DNA from: Epinephelus fuscoguttatus
Lineage: Eukaryota; Chordata; Actinopteri; Perciformes; Serranidae
DNA: 64,000 nt
Assembly (NCBI RefSeq): GCF_011397635.1
Contig: NC_064755.1
Span: 39,290,059 to 39,354,058, forward strand
Direction: 5' to 3'
The notes under the pieces were generated by a model that was not told where the DNA came from, searched no databases, and saw nothing but the letters and a program-made list of their open reading frames with translations. A program made the translations under genes and the position numbers. Below are positions 48,101 to 58,000 of this stretch, in pieces (the first letter of the stretch is position 1; each line of letters opens with the position of its first letter).

Positions 48101-48409
48101 TAAACGATTCTAATGGATTCTCGATTTCCATCCCTAAATCACAGAGGTGTTCACTATCATTCAAGGATAAATGTCTGAACTTAATCTACAACGATTAGTC
48201 AGTCTGTAACTGTTTAGATATGAATAAATCGAATGGTTTTAAATTATTTTTCTTAATATGCCGATTCTCTGCCTTACTCCGATTCATACTGATAGATTAA
48301 TGATGATGATAGTAACCGTCTGTCTTCCCCCTGACAGGACAACATCACCTGTCCCATCTGCAGAGCTAACCTGGCTGACGGCAACTCCCTCGCCCCACAG
48401 CACCACTGA
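39156..48409 (+). CDS. RING-H2 E3 ubiquitin ligase with SIM-like and MIU-like motifs (10 coding exons, 426 aa)
   Basis: Coding exons: 39156-39283, 42186-42243, 42354-42798, 44645-44736, 44830-44934, 45126-45195, 45561-45652, 46707-46825, 47280-47379, 48338-48409. The start ATG has a near-perfect context. The C-terminal RING-H2 is complete: Cys371, Cys374, Cys389, His391, His394, Cys397, Cys408, Cys411 (C-x2-C-x14-C-x1-H-x2-H-x2-C-x10-C-x2-C), of the RLIM/RNF6 style ([16 protein letters not shown]). Before it come basic patches ([27 protein letters not shown]; likely nuclear signals), a Ser run and an Ala run, EIVISDDEE (215-222; hydrophobic-acidic, like a SUMO-interacting motif), [13 protein letters not shown] (232-244; like a ubiquitin-binding MIU helix) and a His/Gln-rich stretch (about 253-275). 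I infer a nuclear ubiquitin ligase; the ortholog is not recognised. Confidence 0.87.
40803..41850 (-). mobile_element. LINE 3' portion (Rex/CR1-like reverse transcriptase end), in RING-gene intron
   Basis: Minus-strand coding from 41844 to 41098 gives a reverse transcriptase C-terminal region: [60 protein letters not shown] and [20 protein letters not shown]. The 3' end at the low coordinate has the TCTGATTCTGATTCTGATTA tandem tail and the CCCCTCGGGGATCAACAAAG block usual for this fish family. It is 5'-truncated, with a long open frame (248 codons), so it is rather young. Confidence 0.88.
43195..43352 (-). mobile_element. tRNA-derived SINE, minus orientation, in RING-gene intron
   Basis: Read on the minus strand: GGGCGCCCATTAGCTCACCT head, GCATCCCATATGCAAAGG, TTGCTGCAGTGGCTGCAGAT, a B-box-like GATTCGATTCCAACC and CCCTTTGCTGCATGTCACC. 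Same family as 22440-22660 and 62595-62765. Confidence 0.8.
43673..43997. mobile_element. hAT-type MITE with intact 8-bp target duplication (family B, copy 2)
   Basis: Ends are TAGGGCTGCCACGATTAG and GTTAGTGGCAGCCCTA. The flanks CAACACAC (43665-43672) and CAACACAC (43998-44005) are a perfect 8-bp duplication. The interior matches copy 1 at 3543-3914 closely (GAGTCATTTTTCATAGAAAA, GCAGCTTCTTACATTCAAAT) but lacks about 45 bp in the middle. Confidence 0.9.
45212..45309. repeat. Short hAT-like MITE remnant in RING-gene intron
   Basis: About 100 bp beginning GAGCTGCAACGCTTAGTC and ending ATAAGTTGCAGCCCTG, with the internal block AGAAAATAATTGGCGG. It is a deleted copy of the large fish group of GCTGCAAC-ended elements. 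Confidence 0.6.
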
Positions 48410-48577
48410 CCTCAGCGCCTCCTCCAGGGCGAGGCGGCGTCTCTACTGTTTTCTACTGTGAGCTGAGGGGTTTGTGCTCTCTTGGTCTTACTGTAGTCTG
48501 AAGCACAACTTGTCTTTTTTATACTTTTATTTAAGTGTTTTTCTGTCAGTACCGAATCAACTCTACAGGAACAAAAC

Positions 48578-48583
48578 AATAAA
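48578..48583 (+). terminator. RING gene poly(A) signal
   Basis: AATAAA 169 bp after the stop of the RING gene, followed by a GT/T-rich stretch (GACGTTTTTTGTTTTGTCTT) that fits the downstream element. Confidence 0.75.
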
Positions 48584-48695
48584 ACCTTTAAAGCTGCTGA
48601 CGTTTTTTGTTTTGTCTTGAGAGGACGGACGTTCCAGTCTGTTTCACAAGACTCAAATAAATTTTAAGGCAATTCCTCTTATGTTTGTCTAATTT

Positions 48696-48701
48696 TTTAT
48701 T
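48696..48701 (-). terminator. etfrf1 poly(A) signal (minus strand)
   Basis: TTTATT on the plus strand, i.e. AATAAA on the minus strand, about 100 bp past the etfrf1 stop. It faces the RING-gene signal at 48578, so the two genes end within about 120 bp of each other. Confidence 0.6.
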
Positions 48702-48802
48702 TTCCAGCAGGACGAATGAATCTTCTACTTGATTTAAGTTTGATTAAGAAGCACAGCTGGTTGCAGCAGAATGAGTCTCTGAAGTGTCTCTGCAGGAGCC
48801 TT

Positions 48803-50015
48803 TTATTCCTCGTAGTAGCGTTTCTTCATGGCTCTGTATTTCCTCAGGTAGTAGAGCGCCTCCAGCTCTCTGGCCACGTATTCTCCCCGAGCAATCATCT
48901 CCTTGATCTGCTCCGGGTCCTGCACATTTTTGTTTTTAGAGAACGCAGCTCTGAGGCGGTCCCTGAAGTAGTCGCTACCTTTAGGATACTCCCGTCCGAG
49001 GTAGAGAAGCTGTGGAGTCACAGAGGGGAGAACGTTTAGATAAGATAATTCAGTTTAATTACACATGTAACACTTTCACAGACACTGGTTATATTTTTTA
49101 TACAAAGTTTGATTGTGAACTTGTACAGCAACATGTTGTTGACACCCGGACAAAAAATTGAAATAAACTAATAATAATATTGTCATTTTTTTCTCAAAGA
49201 AATAAGTTTTTTCTTTTCTATTGTGTCAGAAAGTATCATTATTCCCATTATCATTTCCCAGAAATAATAATGGGAACCAAAAAAGTTTCATTTGCAAAAA
49301 ATTGGTGATGTCTACTTTTCATTCATTTTTGTATCTCAACGTTTTTAAATTCTAATAAATCCAGTTTTTTGTTTCTAGGGTGTCACAATATATCAGTATT
49401 GATGATAACAGTGATATTTAAATATTAAATATTGATATGTTAATAATACACATATGATAATATCGTATGATATGATAATATTCTTTCCATTCTCTCTTTG
49501 TCTCCCCCAACGCCATCTGGTTTCCTTTTCACTATCCATGGAGTGTTATTACTCTTTTTGTACAGTTTTGTAAAGTTCTGGTTACAGACTTCCTCCACCT
49601 CCCGACACTCGTATTTCGAGTGTAATTTATTTGCCAAAATAAGAGACAAAACACACAATAAAAAAAAAAGTTAAAGATGAATTTGATTGTTGTATTTTAA
49701 TTTGCTATAAGTATCCAAATAATACTGTCATCATAAATTCTTGGCCACAATAATCGTGTAGTGAAAATCTGATATTGTGACAGCCCTACTGTGCACTCAT
49801 ATTAATGTCAATCAAACTGGTGGTTTCGTCATTATAGGAATAAATCTTTTTTTATCAAAGGAACTCTTCATCTGCTGATTAAAAAAAAAAGATCTTTTCC
49901 AGACTTGTGTTTGGATTTGACATTAAGAGTTAACTTCTATATTATCATGAGTAATAAAAATACAACTCACATTTTTATAGAGTCGGACCACTTCAGCCCT
50001 CAAAGGGTTCGCCAT
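48803..50015 (-). CDS. etfrf1: Electron transfer flavoprotein regulatory factor 1 / LYRM5 (2 coding exons, 83 aa)
   Basis: Coding exons on the minus strand: 50015-49971 ([15 protein letters not shown]) and 49009-48803, joined in phase through GTGAGT/CACAG. The protein is a small LYR-motif protein: [16 protein letters not shown] near the N-terminus, then [17 protein letters not shown] and the C-terminal [21 protein letters not shown]-type end shared with mammalian LYRM5. It binds electron transfer flavoprotein in the mitochondrial matrix and displaces its FAD; LYR proteins work with acyl-ACP. A noncoding part of the start exon reaches 50037, where an acceptor lies, and a noncoding first exon ends at the donor at 52544. 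No defect was seen. Confidence 0.95.
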
Positions 50016-50712
50016 CGTCCCGGAGAGACGGTCAGAGCTGAAAAATACAAAGTTATTTTAAGTTTTAGTTAATATATTATTGATCACAAGTTGATGGTTG
50101 AAGCTCCCAAAATAATAAGGATCTCTAAATGTTTTTTATAGTAGTAGTACAGCGTCCTCTTTATGTGATCAGACTTGTTAACGTGCTGCATAGACAAGAC
50201 AGTGGTAAATATAAAGTCCAAACTATATTTAATTAAGCAGTATGGATACTGAGTGGATAATAGTGTTAAAGTAAATTTAATCTTTTGGATAGCATAATCT
50301 TTATAAATGCAAGCACTGAAAAAGTCAATATTTCTTGATGAAAAAATAATTTCAGTGTAATTCAAAATCATATTCAAATTATAGTTTCTCTCGTAAAATA
50401 TAATTTGTGAAACAAATACAGCATTCATTTCCAGGTTTTCAATTCAGTCATATTTTAGAAATAGAAGTCGCTCCGCAAGAATGACCAACTAAATTACTAA
50501 AATAATTTTATTTACTCTTCTTTACTCATTTTGTTATTTAGTTTTCTCAGTTAGCAAAAAAACAATAGAAAACTTAACTCTGGGATCTGATAACTTTTTG
50601 TAACCTGTTGTGTTCTAGTTGTTTTGTGGCATTTTGTTGGAGTACATGGACAGTCATTTGATAAAGTGTTTAAATTATTAGGAAGAAGCATTGAAGTCCA
50701 AAACATAGCAAT

Positions 50713-52132
50713 TAAAGAACGGTCCAGTGTGTAGGATTTAGGGGGGTATATTGGCAGATACGGAGTATAATATCTTACGTATGTTTTGAAGCGGTTAGAA
50801 GATGGATGGATGGATGGATGTTTTCTTTAGTGTATAATCACCTGAAAATAAGAATCATTATGTTTTCATTACCTTATAATGAGCAGTATTTATCTACATA
50901 GGGAGCGGGCCCTCATCTATGAAGATCGCCTTGTTTCTACAGGAGCCCAGAACAGATCAAACCATGCATATTATATTTAATTTTCATCTCAAAAACAACA
51001 TTACATATACAAACAGACTAACAAACATTCGACCCACATACAAAAAAACAACCCAACACAAAACAAAGTAAAAAAAAAGCCAGACTTGACTGAAATAAAT
51101 ACCTTAAGTGTTCTGTTATTCTAAATGGCCAAGAATAACAGAACATGGTGGTGACTCTCAGTAGGGACTTCAGCTAACAGACAGTAAATTAAGGTGCCTT
51201 ACAACTGGGCTCCGAATACTCTCAAATTTATCATTCAAACTCAACTGTCATATCAAAATCTCTCAAGGTGAATCCCTGAGACTAGTTCCCTGAGCCACAC
51301 TGGTCACCTCCCATTCCTTAAGAATTATCCTCATTGCAACTAAAACCACAGTTAGCAACCCCTCCACAACGATCAGCAGCGGACAAAATATGATTTGTAA
51401 CATGAAATGCTTTATTCAGTGTTTTTACCGGTTTTAATGACCTGATCAGTTTGTTGTGGAGAGGAGGAGACCTCTGTTGGTTAGTTTGCTCCCAGAGAAA
51501 ACCTCCTGAATGTCAAGTTGTTAAGTTATCAGAAAACAACAGTGAGCACACATTAGCAGGTGCTGGCGAGCTGCCCATCTCTGACCAAACAGTGTCAGGT
51601 TAACTGTGTTATTCAGCATTTTTACCAGTTTAATCACCTGGTTTGTTTTGGAGCGGAAGAGACCTCTGAGGATAATCCAGCTCCTGCTAAAAACCTCCTA
51701 CACAATAAACATATAGAAAATTCTAAGGGACCTGTGTGGTCCTATCGTCTGTGGGACAGATGTAAAGCTCTGGGTTGCCCTGCACTAAAATGATCAACTT
51801 TTCCATATTTACCACAGACTGATATTTACAGAAGAAGGTAAAGATATAGAGAGTTGGCAGATTGGTTGTTCTTTGACACAACATCTGGTGCATGCTGCTG
51901 CATTCCAAAAGCTGAACTTGGTTTGTTTCGGGTCGCAGCCATTTTGCCCTGAAACGCTCGGAAGGCGTGTATGCTGCAGCAGCGTCACTCTAATGTTGCG
52001 TGTCACCATTGAAAACAATGACTTTGAGGGCGCAAAAAACGCAGCATGGGAGAAGTTTCAGCTAGTTGCAATCTGCAATCGTCACCACTAGATGTCACTA
52101 AATCTCCCTAAATCTAACACACTGGACCTTTA
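50713..52132. mobile_element. Composite MITE, family A, with internal duplication and a nested LINE piece
   Basis: The ends are TAAAGAACGGTCCAGTGTGT and AATCTAACACACTGGACCTT in inverted orientation, 1.42 kb apart, about 2.7 times the length of the copy at 3008-3530. The interior shows two copies of the block TTTATTCAGTGTTTTTACC..GAGACCTCTG (51412-51475 and 51608-51668), a GGATGGAT tetranucleotide run at 50800-50819 and the nested insert listed separately. It lies in the etfrf1 5' intron. Confidence 0.8.
50960..51385 (-). mobile_element. LINE-like insert nested in the family A MITE
   Basis: The MITE text breaks off after AGCCCAGAACAGATCAAACC and resumes at about 51390 (CATGAAATGCTTTATTCAG). 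The minus strand between them codes short pieces resembling the 3' end of L1-type LINE ORF2 (LVAMRIILKEWE, DKFESIRSPVV). It is broken and short. The class is a weak call; the nesting is clear. Confidence 0.4.
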
Positions 52133-52543
52133 ACTAATTTGAGTTATTGAATTTTCTTTTCTCATATATGGAGGTTGATCTGTATGGGTTGTTAGGGTTT
52201 CTTGATGCATTTAAGACGTGAGAAAATTACAGAGAAGCCGTATCAAGACATTAAAATTAAAAGAATAGAAACATAAGATAATTTAAAAGGACAAAAACTG
52301 GACAAGGGAGAGATGGTTAATGGTTAGCATTTGCTTCTTTAGCAGCTATTAGCTTTAAATACTGATTTTAAACGCTAGCAAGCATCTAAAACTAGCAAGA
52401 AACTAGCTAACAACTTTAACGTTGTTGACGATTAAACGGTCATAAAATACATATCAAACAGACACAGAGGCTTTAGCTTTATCTCGTAACTGTTAGCAGC
52501 GCTGTTAATGTAGTTTATAGATGGAGTAAAGGTGTTTTCTTAC

Positions 52544-52700
52544 CTGTCTGGTGACCTCTGCACTCAACAGCTGCCTGAACTTTCTCTGGAGCAAAGTGCA
52601 CTTCGGTTTAAACCCGCTGACTTCACGTTACCGAACAACACCGACGGTACTCCGGTAACTCTCAACCGTTTCCGTTAGTTTGTGTCTGTGGTTTGCTCCG
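52544..52700 (-). promoter_or_regulatory. etfrf1 noncoding first exon and promoter
   Basis: A minus-strand donor (CCAGACAG|GTAAGA) lies at 52544/52543, preceded by GC-richer, CpG-bearing DNA up to about 52860. This is where a 5' noncoding exon is expected, since the start exon begins at an acceptor (50037/50038). The transcription start is not defined. Confidence 0.5.
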
Positions 52701-52869
52701 ACGGTCAGCTGCAGCTCTGTGACGGTTAACCTTGGTTATAATTAAACGTTAGTGACGAGCTCGACGTGCAACAAGCAACAGGGTAAACAACCAAAGAGTA
52801 ACACACGCAGAGATAGTAATCCTCCAAGACAGAGGAGTCCGCTGGGACTTCCGCACATGCGCACACCTG

Positions 52870-54980
52870 CTTACAGAGCACCTGGTAGATTGAGTTTCTC
52901 ACTGAATTTGATGTTTCATTGATATTTAGCGTTCAAAAGATTATATTATAAAACTCGGAGAGGAAAATAACCGTTTTGAGTTACAAAAAAATAAAAATAA
53001 AAACGTTTTAGATGCTGTTATTGCGATAAAGCATCTAAAATTATATATACATATATATATATATATAATTGTAATTGTGGCAATACATTTAAAACAGCCC
53101 TCCTGAGACCCTGTGACCTCATTTGGGAACATCACATTTTGGGTTTTACTTGACCTTATACTTTATTCTATTTAACCTATACCCGCTGTCCTTGTTCATG
53201 GACACTTTTTTGTGCCATTGACTTGTAGTAAGAGCACAATACATTAATCCATGTAAAAACAAGATGGCAGCCATCTCTGCCAAGTCAGTCTGCAGCTGAT
53301 CCCTACACAAAGGTGGACAAGGTCCAAAACCTGTCCCACATTTTATGGTTGAAACTTGTTTACAGATGATTTATAATATTTGTAGTTTGATATGGTAACA
53401 AATTTGACCAATTTTGAAACTCAGGAAGTACTCATTTGAAGCCATTGGGACTTTATCGTTGTCTCGTTTGAGGACATTGGGACTTAATTATCATCTTGTT
53501 TGAGGACATTAGGTCTTAATTATCATTTATTTGACGACCATTGGGACATTATTGTCATCTCGTTTGAGATGATTGGCACTTTATTGTTGTCCCGTTTGAG
53601 GACATTGGGACTTTATTATCAGTGACAATGTTTAGGTTTTTACACTTATCAGGTCCTACTGATCCCAGATACCTAGGAGAGATTTAAAATGCACACCAAA
53701 CAAAAGTTCAGGTCTCAGGAGGATACAGACTTCTACTGACTCACTAATGATGTGAACCAAAGCTTTACACTTAAATCGACATTTTAAGTGTAACTTATGA
53801 GGTAAGTGCCTTCATTTTATTTTGGTGTCCCTGTTATTAACAAGTTTAAAAGTTTGGAATAATACTGTAACATGCTAAAAACCTTACCATATTTTATGTA
53901 TTGTACTCAATAAGGATATTTTACTGTACACACATACACACACATTTAAAAAATAATTTTGTTTAAATTATTTAAAAAAATATATTTAATCCACTGTTCT
54001 AAATTACATGAGGATGGGATTGTAAGGATTGTAATTTTAATTACAGGTATTAATTACAGTTTGATCATAATTTTATTTGGACAACATACATTTGTTGAAA
54101 AATAACAACAAAATGAATGAAAAATGAAAAAATCTCTATATATAATCCAAAGAGAAGGCTGTATCCCATCTTCCTCCTTAACTTTATGTTAGAGGTTATT
54201 TGCCAGTCTTATGTACATAAAAATATTTTAATGTATTTGAAAAATAAGAAAATATGAAGGAGGATTTTGTTTAGGCACCTGGTTTATATATTATTTATTG
54301 ATATATTTGCACTAATGTTGTGTCATAAAAAGCCCAAGCAGAAATGTGAAGTTTAAGTTTTTGTTTCTGTCAAATTAAATTATGGGTGAAATTTAATAGT
54401 AAGTAAAACATGTCAGATGGTGCTGAGCACATGAGGGTTACAGGGATTATAAGTCAGGATTGTGTGGATTGTTTCTTACTGTAACTACATCACTGTTTGT
54501 TCATTAAATTAAAATTGTCATGTAAGAAATATGGAAATAACCTTCAAATTGGATTTTGTATATTTTTCTGTGTTATTTCCAGGTTAAATTAATTTAATAA
54601 CAGTGAAAGTAAACATTTGCTTTCATCATTTTAAGTGACACAAAATGAGTCAATGTTTTAATTTCAATATGAACCTTTTTATTCTTCAGACAGACTGTTT
54701 CTTACTAATAAAAACATGATCGAGGCACACACACACGAAGCTACTGATAATGTGAGAAAACGTCCGTCTGAAATTGTGAATTTACGTTTTATTAAACATC
54801 CTCAGACTGGAGTTTGTTTCCATTTGATGGACTCAGTTGGACATTTTATCACACTATCTGCTCATTCATCAAATACAAAACACATCGACTTCAGTCATGC
54901 TGCAGTCATCGTCAGCAGCCGCAGCAGTCTGACTGAAGAGAGGCAGTGACAGTTCGTCCTCTTCAGTCAGCAGTCAGGCA
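52870..54980. other. Intergenic stretch between etfrf1 and nedd1 3' end
   Basis: AT-rich with an (AT)n run at 53042-53067 and the 32-bp minisatellite listed below. No gene was found. Confidence 0.45.
53435..53622. repeat. 32-bp minisatellite, about six units
   Basis: The unit is near GTTTGAGGACATTGGGACTT followed by AATTATCATCTC. CATTGGG recurs at 53443, 53475, 53507, 53539, 53571 (variant) and 53603, exactly 32 bp apart. Confidence 0.85.
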
Positions 54981-54988
54981 GTGTTCAT

Positions 54989-54994
54989 TTTATT
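54989..54994 (-). terminator. Candidate nedd1 poly(A) signal (minus strand)
   Basis: TTTATT on the plus strand (AATAAA on the minus strand) about 100 bp past the nedd1 stop. Other candidates lie further left, near 54788 and 54678. Confidence 0.5.
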
Positions 54995-55095
54995 CTGACT
55001 TTAGATTTTCTCTCCCACAGGTTGAGACTCTTGTTTTGGCTGCAGATGAAAATTCAAACCGTTGACCGTAACCATCTCTAGTGAGGAACAGAGCG

Positions 55096-58000
55096 TCAGT
55101 AGTTGGTCCTCAGCCTGCGGTTCTCTTCTCTCAGCCTCTCCACCTCCTCCACCAGAGACTCGTTCACAGAGTATTTCTCAATCAGACCGTGGATCTCATT
55201 CTGAAAGACACATGTGAGACGTCAGTGAGTTAAGAAACAATTCCATCCATTCCATTTCCTCCGTTTCCCAGTGATAAGTTCATTTTCATTGTTTTCCCAA
55301 GATTGTAAGTTGTTTTTTTGTCTTTGTATCAAAATAACAAATGTTGTTTTCCAGAGTTACAAGATCATTTTCTCCAGATAATGAAACTTTGTTGGAATGA
55401 CAACATAATTAATCTGAGATCACGAGAAAACCGCAAATTGAATTTAATCAGCTGAGGCCGCTGTGTCCTCTGTATAAAAGGTACAATCACGGAATGGGGG
55501 GACAGAGTTGTCTCACCTTTAAGCTGGCAGCAGAGGTAGTAACAGCACTAAATTGACGTCTGTGTAAAAGGGATAGATGGCGGGACAGGACTGAGGTGGG
55601 GATGGTTGTGATGTTTTGACACCGTATTATGTGTGCGACCCACTGTGGGAGATTTTAAAAAGCAGCTAGAAGCAGTTAGCAGCTAACCCAAAGAAGAATA
55701 GCAGCCAAAAATGTCCGCAAATTAGGAAAACAATGACGTCTGGGAGCTCCTTCCCCTCCGAGGAGAGGATCAGCTGCCATATAACAGGGAAATGATTGTT
55801 ATCGACATGTTAGCCGTTGTTATTGTTTAGAAAGTGCTGCCTTCCCCTTATGTTACAGGTCATACTAGAGCCTGACACTGTTGCTTCATATGTCATGCCT
55901 CCTTTGCTTCCAAGATGCGGGCATGCTATCCAAAATCACAAACTGAAGCGACATGATGCTGCCATTGTTTGGTTATGTGTAAAATCACAAAGGTGGCGTA
56001 AAGAAGCGACTTTTTAGCGGCTGTATACTGCGACCTTTGTGTATAAAGGGCTTTTGATTGTGCTGCTGACACAGCTGAAGCCTTGCTAAATGTCAGATGA
56101 CATACACTTATGTTTGTATTGTCTCTAACAGCAAAGCAGTAAAGCAAGTTCAATCTCTAAGGCCTTGATATAACCTCAGCTGCTGTATCTTATCTTGGAA
56201 AACATTTGTTATTTAACCTGTGATATTGAGAAAACACAATAACTAGCTTGGTATCAAGGGAAAACAGATGAAATAAAACCTTAAAATCTTGGCCGTTAAA
56301 GGCTTCCATACTGAGAGCAGGAGGAAGAGAACATCTTGAAATTAGAAAGAATGAGACAATGTCTGTGATGTTTCGTACCAGCTGGATGTAAAACTGTCGG
56401 ACCATCTCCACCTGCAGGTTGACGATGTCTCTGTGACAGGCGTCCCTGATGAAAGGAAGGAGAAAGATAAACACTATTAGGTTCCTACGTTTGTGGAATG
56501 AGGCTTTAAAGAAGGAGTCAAAGTTCAGCGACAGACCTGAAGTCCTCCAGAGTTTCGTGGATCATGTTCTGGATGAAGTGGATCTGCAGGGAGGTGAGAG
56601 GAGCGGCTCCCGCCTGCCCCACCACGTTTGCGATGTTCTGGGAGAGCGAGGAGGAGACGGCCGCCGACAGAGTTGAACCTGAGTGTACAGACACAACTGT
56701 TAGAAACCAGAAAACCTGACACACCAGACGGGAATTGAACCTCTCCTCTGTTCGACTGGGGCTTTCTCTACCTGCAGTGGTGGTGGGCGGAACTCCCTGG
56801 ACAGGTGAGTCGTAGCTCAGCTGAGCTTGAACACCATTGGCTCTCCTGAGGTTGGGCTCTGGAGTAAAGAAGGGTGGGGCCGTCTGAATGTGATTGGTGT
56901 GCTGGGATGCTGTTGGCGGGGTCTGTTCCTCCCCTTCCAGACTGGGGCTGCTGGCCTTGTCGGACTGTCAATCAAGAGAGACTGTTATTTGTGATGTTAC
57001 TTTGTGCTCATAATATTCTGCTACATGAGATTGAGGTCAGAGGTCAGCACCTTTCTAGAGTCACATGGTTCAGCGGCTGCAGCATGGATTGGCTCCTCCT
57101 CTTTGATAGGGGGAGGGGTTTGGAAAACAGACAGCGGGCTGTAGCATCGCCCTGCAGCTCCTACCAGGGGAGTTCCCAGCGGGGTCTTGCGGTGCGAGTT
57201 AGCACCTGAATGTGAGTCTGAAACAACAAGTAACCACCCCGATGATGACGTTCATAGAGACCAAAGATCTGTCTTGTCTTCATGCACTTCAGTATCAGCT
57301 ACAGTCAGCTTCTCAAATGAGATTATTTGTTATAGGTCATGCTGTTTTAGTACTCGGGAAAGCGGAATAGAGAAACCTGGTTTCCACAGGTTGATTCCTC
57401 CTGTGTTTCTAATCAGCTTTTAGCAAGTACTCGTGTGCAGGACAAACTACAGTTCAGCCTTAAGACTTCAGTTTAAGTTTTCAAGCACTGACATAGATCT
57501 CCAAACCAGCAGAAACCAGTTGAGAGGAGGAAGTCTGACCGTCTCTGACTGGAGAGAAGATGTCCAAACTGGCCCGACCGATGACCTGCTGACCCTCCCC
57601 TTCTCTGGACAGCATCTCCAAACTGGTAACTATGGAAACACAGCATCACAGTTAGACCAGAGGCAGCTGCAGCTTCATCCATACCATTCTGTCACACTTC
57701 AATCTGCCTTCCTGTTTTACCGTGTGTTCTTCCAAACGGTGTGTCTCCAGTCGACCCCTGGGTCCCACAGTCTGGACAAAACGAGACGTGAGCAGAAAGA
57801 AGGGATTAAGGTTTCAGTATAATAATTTAATATATAACTGTATACACACAGATGGTAAGACAGTGAATGCAGCATCACAGGTACAATTTTGAGGGGACAG
57901 TGAATGCAGCATCAGAAGTCTGACCTTCCCGAGTAGGAGAGAAGACGTCCAGACTGTTTCGTCCAACGCTGCTGAACTTCTCCACAACAGGAGGCTGCTC

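Noticed and set aside
54716-54949. 77-aa plus-strand frame near the nedd1 3' end
   Set aside because: Lies in the probable nedd1 3' flank, antisense, without family resemblance or splice signals.
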